DNA of 33,377 bases from an uncultured Alphaproteobacteria bacterium. GTDB taxonomy: Bacteria > Pseudomonadota > Alphaproteobacteria > RF32 > CAG-239. The DNA lies in contig CASFTO010000090.1 of assembly GCA_949297665.1 (NCBI GenBank), positions 1 to 33,377 on the forward strand, given 5' to 3'. A model generated the notes under the pieces. It ran no database searches, was not told the DNA's origin, and worked only from the letters and a program-made list of their open reading frames with translations. This document shows positions 7,424-15,452 of this stretch, one piece after another. Positions within the stretch are counted from its first letter, which is position 1. Each line of letters begins with the position of its first letter. The translations under genes were made by a program, and so were the position numbers.

Positions 7424-8449
7424 ATGAAAAAAAGTTACGTTTATAAATCGGTTGCTCTACACATTGCAGTTGTTCTGCTTTGTGTTTTTGACATACCTTT
7501 TTTGACACATAAACGTACTTTTGATGAACAACCGCCGATTATTGTTGATTTGGAAAATATTAAAATTACAGATACGACAAATATCCCTGAAAAGGCAGTT
7601 AAAGGTACGGAACGAAAACCCGCAACTCGTAAAGAAAAGCCTGTTGAGGAAAACTTTACGCAGAAAAAAAATGAACCTAAAGTTGAGCCTAAACCTGTTG
7701 AGCCTAAGCCTGAGCCTGAAATTAAAGCTCCGGAAATCAAGTCCCCGTCTTTAATTGAAGAAGCTCCTAAAGAGGAAATAAAACAGGAAGAACCTAGGAA
7801 GGAATCTAAAGAGCCACTTAAAGAAAAGAAAAAACCGGCTCCCATTCCTCAGAGAAAACCGCAAATAAAACCTAAACCAAAGCCAGCACAGCCTAAAAAA
7901 GCTAATAACACTAACGACAGCAACACGCCGGCTTCTTCGGCAAAAAACAAGAAACCGACCGTGCGTAGTTCGAATCCTTTGCAGAGTTTAATGAACTCCG
8001 TTGATGATTTGCAGAAACAAATCGGTGAAGAAGATGCACCGGCACAAATTCCCGAAGACGAGCCGGTTAATAATCTCGGTATTGAGGGAGGAAACAGCAA
8101 AGGTTCTTATTTTAGCGAGTTATCTGTTTCCGGTATTGATTTTGTAAAATCTAAAATTCAAGAATCTTGGAAAACGATTGCCGGAGGAAAAGACGACCGT
8201 AACATTGAGGTTGTTATCAATGTTAAATTAACTAAAGAAGGACTTATTCAATCTGTTGATATTGAAGATATGTCAAGATATCGTTCTGATACATATTTTC
8301 AGGCTTTGGCAGACAGTGCTGAGCGTGCAATTTACATCGCGCAAGAAGTTCATGGCGTGTTTAAAGTTTTATCCGCACAAAATGGTTCAAGCTATAATGA
8401 TTGGAAAGAAATACGCTTTACGTTTACCCCTCTGGGTTTAACAAAATAA
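7424..8449 (+). CDS. tolA: TolA, energy-transducing periplasm-spanning protein
   Basis: A 341-residue protein with the TolA layout: an N-terminal membrane anchor (about residues 7-27), a long Pro/Lys/Glu-rich domain (about 55-165, with many EPK and KPK repeats) and a C-terminal TolA/TonB-like domain (about 220-335) that includes an alphaproteobacterial-type ending, YNDWKEIRFTFTP. The usual alanine-rich helical domain II is replaced here by Pro/Lys/Glu repeats, which is common outside enterobacteria. It lies 14 bases after tolR, so the three genes form a tolQRA operon. tolB and pal, which normally follow, are not here; the next gene is convergent and begins only 12 bases away, with no terminator hairpin visible between the stops. 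Confidence 0.9.
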   Translation: MKKSYVYKSVALHIAVVLLCVFDIPFLTHKRTFDEQPPIIVDLENIKITDTTNIPEKAVKGTERKPATRKEKPVEENFTQKKNEPKVEPKPVEPKPEPEIKAPEIKSPSLIEEAPKEEIKQEEPRKESKEPLKEKKKPAPIPQRKPQIKPKPKPAQPKKANNTNDSNTPASSAKNKKPTVRSSNPLQSLMNSVDDLQKQIGEEDAPAQIPEDEPVNNLGIEGGNSKGSYFSELSVSGIDFVKSKIQESWKTIAGGKDDRNIEVVINVKLTKEGLIQSVDIEDMSRYRSDTYFQALADSAERAIYIAQEVHGVFKVLSAQNGSSYNDWKEIRFTFTPLGLTK

Positions 8450-8461
8450 TTGCTCTGATTT

Positions 8462-9073
8462 TTAAATGTTCAGGCGATAGCCATTGTTTTCCGTTAAAAT
8501 TAGCTGACTTCCACCTTCTTGCTCAACTTTTTGGCGTAGACGATATATATGCGTTTCAATGGTATGGGTTGTTACATCTGCGCAGTATCCCCAAACATTT
8601 TCGAGTAAATCATCTTTATTCACACATTGTGGCGCGTTTTGATATAAATATTTCAAAATTATTACTTCTTTTTCCGTCAGCTTTATAATTTTTCCATCAG
8701 TCTGAATTTCTATTTCTTTTTTGGCTGGATAAAGATGGTATTCCTTAAAACTTATACATTCCTTACGCCGAATTTTAGGCAAAAGCGTTCCCTCATAAAA
8801 ACTATGCAAAAATTTTTCTAAACGAAACGGCTTTTTTATAACCATATCCGAACTGTCAAAAACATCCATATGTGATGAAAAAAGAATAATCGGAGTTTCT
8901 TTGTTTTGCTCTCTGATGGAATTTATTATTTCCTTATCTTCATCCACCAGTATTATTTCTGCTTCTTTATCCTCTATTTCGGTTATTTCTATTTCCGGCT
9001 CCACCAGTTTTATTTGCCCGCTCAAATCTTCCTGAAACGCTTTGTTTTTTGAATAAATGCTTATTTTTTTCAT
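8462..9073 (-). CDS. Atypical OmpR-family response regulator with a shortened receiver
   Basis: A 203-residue DNA-binding regulator. Residues 105-203 form an OmpR/PhoB-type winged helix with LTEKEVIILKYLYQ at 132-145 and the recognition-helix region THTIETHIYRLRQKVE at 169-184, matching a family widespread in Alphaproteobacteria. The N-terminal receiver is reduced to about 95 residues. A possible phospho-acceptor (D44, in IILVDED) and the conserved Lys-Pro (K81-P82 in KKPFR) remain, but the acidic pair after the first strand is missing (it reads KISIYSKN), and the loops on both sides of strand 4 are clearly shorter than usual. Phosphorylation is therefore doubtful. Its ATG overlaps the porin TGA by 4 bases, and its GGAG (9082-9085) lies inside the porin's last codons, so translation is probably coupled. 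No histidine kinase gene is nearby. Confidence 0.85.
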   Translation of the reverse strand: MKKISIYSKNKAFQEDLSGQIKLVEPEIEITEIEDKEAEIILVDEDKEIINSIREQNKETPIILFSSHMDVFDSSDMVIKKPFRLEKFLHSFYEGTLLPKIRRKECISFKEYHLYPAKKEIEIQTDGKIIKLTEKEVIILKYLYQNAPQCVNKDDLLENVWGYCADVTTHTIETHIYRLRQKVEQEGGSQLILTENNGYRLNI

Positions 9074-10173
9074 ATCGCTATCTCCAAACCCAAAATAAAG
9101 GCATACCCTTTGCTGTTGTTTTTTATCTCTTTATCCGAGCCCTCTGCTTTTAAGTGTGCTGCTGTTAATGATAGGGTGATGTATTTGTTGTATTGATAGC
9201 TGTTTGAAAAACTGATGATTTTATCTTTGTTATCTGTTTTTTTAGCCTCTGATACAAAATATGAAATACCGGTCGTGAAAGGTCCGATTTCATAACTAAG
9301 ACCGATATTATATGCATCTCCTTCTCGATACGAATCATATAAATTTTCTTTATCTAGTCCATATTGTTTTGTATCCGCTTCCGTGCGACGATAAGAGCCT
9401 CCTAATGTCCAACCTTTGCGGTAAATGCTCATTCCGGCAGAATATTCCGTATCGTTATCCTTAAAATCCGCATATCCCAATGAGGTTTCAACCTCATATC
9501 CGAATATATCCCATACTCCATACGCTCCAAAAATATAGCCTTCATCGTCTTTATACGGCGCATCTTTGGCAACAAGACCTGTTTGACTATATGTTTTTGG
9601 AACGTATGTTACTCCTAATTTTATTCCTTGCCATGATGGAGTTACATAACTGATTTTTGGCGATACTCCGTCTGTGTTTATATATGTCGAATTTAGTGTT
9701 TTATACTGTGCGTCATGTCCTTTTTTGTACCAATTCGGGTTGGTGATAAAATTAACTAAGTCCGTATTGTTGGTGCGATAATAACCAATATTCGGAGCTC
9801 CCACCGCAAATTCGTATGCAACGTTATTTTTTTGACCGACTGATATTTCTCCATATGGGGTTTCCGTTAATAAATAAACTTCCTCTCCCCATACTCCTTG
9901 ATTATAGTTCTCAACTTCTTTTGCCGTGTCTGCCATTAAATAACCAACAAGAGAAGTAGCGTACTCCTCGTTAAATTCGTATGTTACTCGTCCGTAAAAA
10001 TTAAACGATGAATTTATGTTGTTCTGTTTATACAGCTTATTATATGGCTTTGCATAATCCGTATATCCGTAAAAATTATTTAATGATAAAGAATAATCTG
10101 TTTCTAACCCTCCGGCATTTGCGACTATCGGACTTAAAAAAATACTTACTATAAATAATGGGGAAATTTTCAT
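9070..10173 (-). CDS. Outer-membrane porin-like beta-barrel protein
   Basis: A 367-residue exported protein with a signal peptide (residues 1-20, ending ANA) and many alternating, aromatic-rich short strands typical of a beta-barrel, for example GEISVGQKNNVAYEF, TLGGSYRRTEADTKQYG and FTTGISYFVSEAKK. The pattern resembles Gram-negative porins of the Porin_4 type, which allow diffusion of small solutes across the outer membrane. The final strand ends LGLEIAI and lacks the terminal Phe/Trp/Tyr usual for barrels assembled by BAM; these last codons also carry the ribosome binding site of the downstream regulator. AGGA precedes the start, and a plausible promoter lies at 10209-10237. Substrate unknown. 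The gene is expressed together with the overlapping atypical regulator. Confidence 0.8.
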   Translation of the reverse strand: MKISPLFIVSIFLSPIVANAGGLETDYSLSLNNFYGYTDYAKPYNKLYKQNNINSSFNFYGRVTYEFNEEYATSLVGYLMADTAKEVENYNQGVWGEEVYLLTETPYGEISVGQKNNVAYEFAVGAPNIGYYRTNNTDLVNFITNPNWYKKGHDAQYKTLNSTYINTDGVSPKISYVTPSWQGIKLGVTYVPKTYSQTGLVAKDAPYKDDEGYIFGAYGVWDIFGYEVETSLGYADFKDNDTEYSAGMSIYRKGWTLGGSYRRTEADTKQYGLDKENLYDSYREGDAYNIGLSYEIGPFTTGISYFVSEAKKTDNKDKIISFSNSYQYNKYITLSLTAAHLKAEGSDKEIKNNSKGYAFILGLEIAI

Positions 10174-10208
10174 ATGTTTTTTCCTGGAAATATTTTCTCT
10201 CGGTGCTA

Positions 10209-10237
10209 AATATAAAACTATCTTTTTGTCTTCACAA
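10209..10237 (-). promoter_or_regulatory. Candidate sigma70-type promoter for the porin-regulator pair
   Basis: On the minus strand: TTGTGA (10237-10232), 17 bases, TATATT (10214-10209). The predicted start near 10202 leaves a leader of about 28 bases containing the AGGA ribosome binding site. Box matches are 4 of 6 and 5 of 6. Confidence 0.45.
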
Positions 10238-10296
10238 GACTAATATTGTTTATAACCTAAAAAATTCTGGATAAATATAATGCTTTTTGCTTTAAC

Positions 10297-10324
10297 TTGA
10301 CTTATATGTTAAGTAGAATGCAAT
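10297..10324 (+). promoter_or_regulatory. Candidate promoter for the gpmI operon
   Basis: TTGACT (10297-10302), 16 bases, TGCAAT (10319-10324). An alternative pairing, TTAACT (10292-10297) with TAGAAT (10314-10319), overlaps it. One of the two probably drives gpmI and the genes behind it; I cannot choose between them. Confidence 0.4.
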
Positions 10325-10345
10325 AAAAATATATGGAGTAAAATA

Positions 10346-11875
10346 ATGCAAAAACCTGTTATGCTTTTAATTTTGGATGGGTGGGGATACCGTGAACATA
10401 CTACAAATGATAATGCTATTGAACAAGGACATACGCCTAATTGGCATTCCTTATTAAAATCTTGCCCTCATTGCTTTATCGAAACTTCCGGTTATGATGT
10501 CGGTCTTCCTGATGGCCAAATGGGAAACTCCGAAGTAGGACATACAAATTTAGGTGCCGGACGTGTTGTCATGCAGGATTTGCCCAAAATTGATTTAGCT
10601 ATTAAAGACGGTTCTCTTGAAAAGAATCCAACTCTTGTTGAAATGATTAACAAATTAAAAGAAACCAAAGGTGTTTGTCATTTGATGGGATTGATGTCGC
10701 CCGGTGGTGTTCACTCTCACCAGAAACACATCGAAGCTATGTGCGAAATATTGCATAAAAATAATATTCCAGTTCAAGTGCATGCCTTTTTAGACGGAAG
10801 AGATACCCCTCCTCAGTCTGCTAAAGATTTTTTAGCTGATTTTGAACAAGATATTAAAAACTTAAACGATGTTAAAGTGGCTACCATATCCGGTCGTTTT
10901 TATGCTATGGACCGTGATAAACGCTGGGATAGAGTTGAAAAAGCCTATAATAATATTGTTTTAGCCGACGGACAGCGGTTTGCTTCATCTCAAGAGGCTA
11001 TTACAGCCTCTTATAATAATGGTGTTACCGACGAGTTTGTCGTTCCGGCTGTTATTGGTGATTACCAAGGTGCTAAAGACGGCGACGCCGTTTTGATGAT
11101 TAACTTTAGGGCGGATAGAGCCAGAGAAATTTTATACGCTCTCGGTGATAAAGAATTTTCCGGCTTTGATAGAAAGAAAATCATTAACTTTGTAGAACTT
11201 GTCGGTATGGTTGAGTATTCTGTTGACCATAATCGTTTCATGAAAACAATCTTTGCTCCCGAAGTATTGAAAAATATCTTTGGAGAAGTAATTGCAAATC
11301 ATGGTCTTACACAATTGAGAATCGCTGAAACGGAAAAATATGCTCATGTTACGTTCTTCTTTAATGGTGGTGAAGAAAAAGAATTTAACGGTGAAGAGCG
11401 AATCCTTATAAATAGTCCTAAAGTCGCTACTTATGATTTAAAACCAGAAATGAGTGTTTATGAAGTTACAGAAGCCCTTACTGATGCTATTGAAAAGAAA
11501 AAATATGATGTCATTATTTGTAACTTTGCAAACGGTGATATGGTTGGTCATACCGGTATTATGGAGGCGGCTCTTAAGGCTGTCGCCGCTGTTGATGATT
11601 GTCTTGGTAAAGTTATGAAAGCCATTAAAGAGGTTAACGGCGTACTTTTTGTTACAGCTGATCATGGAAATGTAGAGAAAATGGTTGATGAAAAAACAGG
11701 CGAACCTTATACCGCTCATACTGTCGGAAAAGTTCAGGCTGTTTTATACAACGCAGAACCTCCGGTAAAAGGTTTAAATAATGGTAGATTGGCGGATGTT
11801 TCTCCTACACTTTTGGATTTGATGGGAATCGCGCAGCCGCAAGAAATGACCGGTAAATCTTTGATTATCAAATAA
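10346..11875 (+). CDS. gpmI: 2,3-bisphosphoglycerate-independent phosphoglycerate mutase
   Basis: Interconverts 3- and 2-phosphoglycerate in glycolysis, using two manganese ions and a phosphoserine intermediate. The 509-residue length is normal. It begins MLLILDGWGYRE with the metal ligand D11; the catalytic serine is S62 in GQMGNSEVGH; the substrate-binding segment HAFLDGRDTPP and the late metal-binding residues in NFANGDMVGHTG and VTADHGNVEKM are intact. GGAG lies 7 bases before the ATG. It is the first gene of a long co-directional run; gpmI-envC-ctpA-rppH is a familiar order in Alphaproteobacteria, and envC begins 9 bases after its stop. Confidence 0.96.
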   Translation: MQKPVMLLILDGWGYREHTTNDNAIEQGHTPNWHSLLKSCPHCFIETSGYDVGLPDGQMGNSEVGHTNLGAGRVVMQDLPKIDLAIKDGSLEKNPTLVEMINKLKETKGVCHLMGLMSPGGVHSHQKHIEAMCEILHKNNIPVQVHAFLDGRDTPPQSAKDFLADFEQDIKNLNDVKVATISGRFYAMDRDKRWDRVEKAYNNIVLADGQRFASSQEAITASYNNGVTDEFVVPAVIGDYQGAKDGDAVLMINFRADRAREILYALGDKEFSGFDRKKIINFVELVGMVEYSVDHNRFMKTIFAPEVLKNIFGEVIANHGLTQLRIAETEKYAHVTFFFNGGEEKEFNGEERILINSPKVATYDLKPEMSVYEVTEALTDAIEKKKYDVIICNFANGDMVGHTGIMEAALKAVAAVDDCLGKVMKAIKEVNGVLFVTADHGNVEKMVDEKTGEPYTAHTVGKVQAVLYNAEPPVKGLNNGRLADVSPTLLDLMGIAQPQEMTGKSLIIK

Positions 11876-11883
11876 GGATTTAT

Positions 11884-13131
11884 ATGAAACGGATATGTGT
11901 CTTTAGTGTGGTTTTCGCTCTCTTAGGTGTAAATTGTTTTTATTGCAATTTGAGCCACGCTGAAGACGTATCCGAAACAGATGTCAAAAAAATCGAGGCA
12001 GAGGCCAGAAAGAAAAGTATAGAATCAAGACAATTGCAGGCAAAAGCTCTGCAACTTAATCTTGAACTTTCTAAAATTGATAAAAATGTTATTAGTCTTG
12101 CTCGGGAAATTCAAAATAATGAAGATAAAATTTCTGAGCTTGAAAATAAACTTGCTGTGTTAAAAGAGGATTTAACACTTAAAGAGGATGCTTTTGCTAA
12201 AGAAAATCAATCTTTGGTTCAGACTTTAGCTTCTTTGCAAAATATGTCTTTAAACCCATCTGAGGCTGTTATTTTACAGCCTTTTTCTCCTGTTGATGTT
12301 ATTCGAAGCGCAATCTTGCTTAGAGAAACCGTGCCTTTCTTAAATGATAAATCATCTAAACTCAAAACGGATTTAGATGCTATTTATACTCAAAAAAAAC
12401 AAGTCGAAAATACTGTTATTGAAACAAAAAATAGTCAGCAAAAGTTAGAAAAACAACAAAAAGAAATGCGCTCGCTTATGCAGAAAAAAGCCGGCATGCG
12501 AAAAGTTTTGGAAACCCGCGGTGCTGAAACACAAAAAGAAGCCGAAGAACTTGCTTCTAAAGCGAAAGATTTGCGTGATTTATTGGTTAAACTTGAAAAA
12601 CAAAAAGAACTTGCTCGTAAAAAACAAGAAGAAGCTGAACGTTTGGCTGCGCTGAAAAGACAAGAAGAAATGAAAAAATTAAATGCTCAGCAACGTACCA
12701 TTTCTCAAAAAGAACACGCCTCAATTAAACAAAAAGTTAAAGGCGGGCGTTTTGCTCGAGCTAAGGGAGCTCTTTCTCGGCCTGTTCGCGGAAATGTTAT
12801 TACCGAATATGGACAGCCTCTTTCTAAAGGTGTTACATCTAAGGGGATTGTCTATAAAACACGTCCAAATGCGCAAGTTATCGCACTTTATGACGGTACT
12901 GTTATTTTTTCCGGTCCTTTTAAAGGATATGGTAATATTATTATTGTAGAACATGGTGATGGATATTTATCTCTTCTCGCCGGATTAGGTGTTATTGATT
13001 GCGAATTGGGACAGATGCTTCTGGCCGGTGAACCTGTCGGCACAATGCCTGATTCATCTAATGCAAAACTCTATGTCGAAATAAGAAAAGATAGACATCC
13101 CATCAATCCAACTCCTTGGATTGCCAGCTAA
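11884..13131 (+). CDS. envC: EnvC-like murein hydrolase activator (degenerate M23/LytM domain)
   Basis: A 415-residue periplasmic protein. A signal peptide (about 1-26, ending SHA) is followed by a long coiled coil (about 30-270, very rich in Glu, Lys and Gln) and a C-terminal LytM/M23 domain (about 300-410). In active M23 peptidases the domain carries H-x-H type zinc ligands; here the corresponding segments read GDGYLSLLAGLG and KLYVEIRK, without these histidines. The domain is therefore expected to be non-catalytic, as in EnvC, which activates division amidases at the septum under FtsEX control. AAGGA overlapping the gpmI stop serves as ribosome binding site. The linked S41 protease downstream is typical. 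No ftsE/ftsX or amidase gene is nearby. Confidence 0.88.
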   Translation: MKRICVFSVVFALLGVNCFYCNLSHAEDVSETDVKKIEAEARKKSIESRQLQAKALQLNLELSKIDKNVISLAREIQNNEDKISELENKLAVLKEDLTLKEDAFAKENQSLVQTLASLQNMSLNPSEAVILQPFSPVDVIRSAILLRETVPFLNDKSSKLKTDLDAIYTQKKQVENTVIETKNSQQKLEKQQKEMRSLMQKKAGMRKVLETRGAETQKEAEELASKAKDLRDLLVKLEKQKELARKKQEEAERLAALKRQEEMKKLNAQQRTISQKEHASIKQKVKGGRFARAKGALSRPVRGNVITEYGQPLSKGVTSKGIVYKTRPNAQVIALYDGTVIFSGPFKGYGNIIIVEHGDGYLSLLAGLGVIDCELGQMLLAGEPVGTMPDSSNAKLYVEIRKDRHPINPTPWIAS

Positions 13132-13152
13132 CTTTATTTGATAGGAATGGTT

Positions 13153-14442
13153 ATGAAAAAAAATAAATTATTGTTTATCGCTTTATTTGCAGGGCTGTTC
13201 TTAAGCATTGCAGATGTTCATGCTGCGAAAAAAAATGATGATGATGCTAATACTTATGAGTTACTAAACTTGTTTGGTGAAGTGATGGAAAGAGCCAAAT
13301 TAAATTATGTTGAGGAAGTTAGCGATAAAAAACTTATTGAGGCGGCTATTAATGGTATGTTGACTTCTCTTGATCCTCATTCAAGCTACTTAGATGCAGA
13401 AAGTTTTAATTATATGAATGAACAAACTAAAGGTAAATTCGGAGGTTTGGGTATTGAAGTAACTATGGATAACGGTCTTGTTAAAGTCGTTTCACCTATT
13501 GATGATACACCCGCAGCTAAAGCCGGAATTAAAGCTGGGGATTATATTACTCATATTAACGGGGAAACAGTTGTCGGTATGTCGCTTAATGATGCTGTTA
13601 GTAAAATGCGCGGTAAAATCGGAGAAAAGGTTAAATTGTCTATCCGTCGTGTCAATTCTAAACCCATTGAGCTGACTATTAAACGACAAGAAATTAAAAT
13701 TCAATCCGTTAAAAGTGAAATAAAAGATGATTCAATCGCTTATATCAGAATTTCTTCTTTTACCGAAGATGTTGATGATACCGTTAGTAAAGCTATTACT
13801 GATGCTAAAAAGAAATTAAAAAATAAATTGCTGGGAATCGTTATTGATGTCAGAAATAACCCCGGCGGACTATTAGACCAGGCTGTCGATGTTTCTGATT
13901 TGTTCTTGGAAAAGGGCGAAATTGTATCTACTCGCTCCAGAAATGAAAGCGATACAGTTAAATTTATGGCTAACGAAGGTGATGTTGCTAAGGGATTGCC
14001 TATCGTTGTTATGATTAATGAAGGTTCCGCTTCTGCTTCCGAAATTCTGGCAGGTGCTTTACAAGATCATCATAGAGCTATTATTTTAGGCGAAAAATCA
14101 TTCGGTAAAGGTTCTGTTCAAACGGTTATTCCTCTCAGAGATTATGGCGCAATGAGATTGACTACCGCCAGATATTATACTCCTTCAGGGCGCTCTATTC
14201 AAGCTAAGGGGATTGAACCTGATATTGAAGTTAAACCTGCAAAAGTTGAAGAATTAGAATCTTATGCTTTGAATATTAGTGAAGCTGATTTGAATAATGC
14301 TCTTAAAAATGATAGTGATGTTTCTAACGATTCTGAAAAGAAAAAAGGTAAATCAAAAGAAGATTTAGCTGACTATCAACTGGTTCGTGCTCTTGATTTG
14401 GTTAAAGCATTGGCTCTTTATTCAAAATCAGATGAAAATTAG
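13153..14442 (+). CDS. ctpA: C-terminal processing protease CtpA (S41)
   Basis: A periplasmic serine protease that trims or degrades envelope proteins from their C-termini. I start at the ATG at 13153, which has AGGA at 13143-13146 with a 6-base spacer, rather than at 13138 or 13147; the 429-residue product then begins with a normal signal peptide ending VHA. A PDZ domain lies at about 85-170 (GIEVTMDNGLVKVVSPIDD, AGIKAGDYI). The S41 core has DVRNNPGGLL and the catalytic set Ser294 (in GSASASE), Lys319 and Gln323 (in FGKGSVQ), with the expected 25-residue Ser-Lys spacing. The last 70 residues are charged and Lys-rich. It follows envC by 21 bases and precedes rppH by 9. Confidence 0.95.
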   Translation: MKKNKLLFIALFAGLFLSIADVHAAKKNDDDANTYELLNLFGEVMERAKLNYVEEVSDKKLIEAAINGMLTSLDPHSSYLDAESFNYMNEQTKGKFGGLGIEVTMDNGLVKVVSPIDDTPAAKAGIKAGDYITHINGETVVGMSLNDAVSKMRGKIGEKVKLSIRRVNSKPIELTIKRQEIKIQSVKSEIKDDSIAYIRISSFTEDVDDTVSKAITDAKKKLKNKLLGIVIDVRNNPGGLLDQAVDVSDLFLEKGEIVSTRSRNESDTVKFMANEGDVAKGLPIVVMINEGSASASEILAGALQDHHRAIILGEKSFGKGSVQTVIPLRDYGAMRLTTARYYTPSGRSIQAKGIEPDIEVKPAKVEELESYALNISEADLNNALKNDSDVSNDSEKKKGKSKEDLADYQLVRALDLVKALALYSKSDEN

Positions 14443-14451
14443 GAGAATTTT

Positions 14452-14940
14452 ATGACTAAACATTTTAGACGCTGTGCGGGTGCTGTTGTTTTTAATTCTT
14501 CCGGATTGGTTCTTTTAGGAAATCGTATTGATGTTCTTGGTGACAATTGGCAATTTCCACAAGGTGGAATCGAAGAAAATGAAACACCGCTTGCCGCGGC
14601 TAAAAGAGAACTTTTTGAAGAGACGGGTGTATCTTCCGTTATTCCTATCTATACGGACGATACACCTTCTCGTTATGAGTTTACTGATGAAATTAAACAA
14701 AAATTTCGTGCCCGCGGAATTTTCAATGATGGACAAGATATTTATTTTTCTTTGTTTTTCTTCGTCGGAAATAATAGTGAAATTAATTTAAATTTACCAT
14801 CCCCCGAATTTAAATCATATTGTTGGGAAACTCTTGATTTTGCTGTGGCTAATATTATCAATTTTAAAAAAGGTATTTATCAAGCGCTCTCTCAACGCTT
14901 TGCGCCCCTTATTACGCAATATCTTGATACCCTCTCTTGA
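14452..14940 (+). CDS. rppH: RNA pyrophosphohydrolase RppH (Nudix)
   Basis: Removes pyrophosphate from the 5' triphosphate end of mRNA, the step that opens transcripts to RNase E-type decay. The 162-residue product has a perfect Nudix box at residues 38-60 (GIEENETPLAAAKRELFEET within it) and the family's RRCAGAVVFN start and NWQFPQGG lead-in. An alternative reading as a dinucleoside polyphosphate hydrolase of the same family is possible, since the two activities overlap. AGGAG precedes the ATG. It closes the gpmI-envC-ctpA-rppH group; a 62-base gap with a possible promoter follows. Confidence 0.92.
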   Translation: MTKHFRRCAGAVVFNSSGLVLLGNRIDVLGDNWQFPQGGIEENETPLAAAKRELFEETGVSSVIPIYTDDTPSRYEFTDEIKQKFRARGIFNDGQDIYFSLFFFVGNNSEINLNLPSPEFKSYCWETLDFAVANIINFKKGIYQALSQRFAPLITQYLDTLS

Positions 14941-14965
14941 TATTTTGTTTATCTTAACATAAATT
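14937..14965 (+). promoter_or_regulatory. Candidate internal promoter ahead of the Bat cluster
   Basis: TTGATA (14937-14942, containing the rppH stop codon), 17 bases, TAAATT (14960-14965). The -35 matches 5 of 6 and the -10 4 of 6. The gap after rppH is larger than most in this run, which fits a new transcript starting here. Confidence 0.4.
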
Positions 14966-15002
14966 TATGAAGAGGATGTTTTTTGGATTAAAGGAATAGA
15001 AA

Positions 15003-15452
15003 ATGGGTAATTTGCCGCAATTTAGAGATATTCAAATACCTGATGGTGTTTCTTTTTTTCCTCTTGCTTATGGGTGGTGGGTTTTGTTGCTTACTTTATT
15101 GCTTTTGATTATTGGCGTGAGATTATTTATCGCTTTTTGGAAATCTCGCAAAAAATATTACTCCTTAAAAAAATTAGATGCTATTTCCGTTGATAATCCA
15201 ATACAGGCAGCTATGGATATTTCTGAGTTGCTACGGCGCATCAGTCTCGTAAAATATAGAAGTTCTTGTGCTCTCTCCGGAAAAGATTGGATTGATTTTC
15301 TTAATCAACATTCAACCATTCCTCTTTCTCCTCAAAATGCTGAATTTCTGTCTTTTGCGCCTTTTATGAGCCTTGCTGATTCCCGATATACTTCCGAGGA
15401 TGCCTTAGAACTGAAAACTTTTTGTAAAAATTGGATTGGAGGAAACTTATGA
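15003..15452 (+). CDS. DUF4381-type membrane protein of the Bat cluster
   Basis: A 149-residue protein with a single membrane helix (about 23-45, rich in Leu/Ile, after PLAYGWWVL) and a cytoplasmic helical domain of about 100 residues. The motif PDGVSFFPLAYGWW followed by a basic segment, and the segment RISLVKYRSSCALSGKDWIDFL, match the DUF4381 family that usually lies between MoxR/DUF58 genes and the VWA genes in Bat/MoxR clusters. Its biochemical role is unknown. AGGA precedes the start by 7 bases. Its TGA overlaps the batA ATG by 4 bases, with GGAGG (15438-15442) inside its last codons, so the two are translated together. Confidence 0.8.
   Translation: MGNLPQFRDIQIPDGVSFFPLAYGWWVLLLTLLLLIIGVRLFIAFWKSRKKYYSLKKLDAISVDNPIQAAMDISELLRRISLVKYRSSCALSGKDWIDFLNQHSTIPLSPQNAEFLSFAPFMSLADSRYTSEDALELKTFCKNWIGGNL

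Noticed and set aside
7441..8100. Minus-strand open frames opposite tolA
   Set aside because: They mirror the Pro/Lys/Glu repeats of TolA as Gly/Ser/Leu/Phe runs; no start signals.
8401..8688. A 95-codon plus-strand frame crossing the tolA end into the regulator gene
   Set aside because: It is a shadow of the two real genes in other frames; no ribosome binding site.
10174..10345. Possible small RNA or riboswitch in the largest intergenic gap
   Set aside because: I see only promoter-like boxes for the divergent genes; no terminator hairpin or recognisable riboswitch core.
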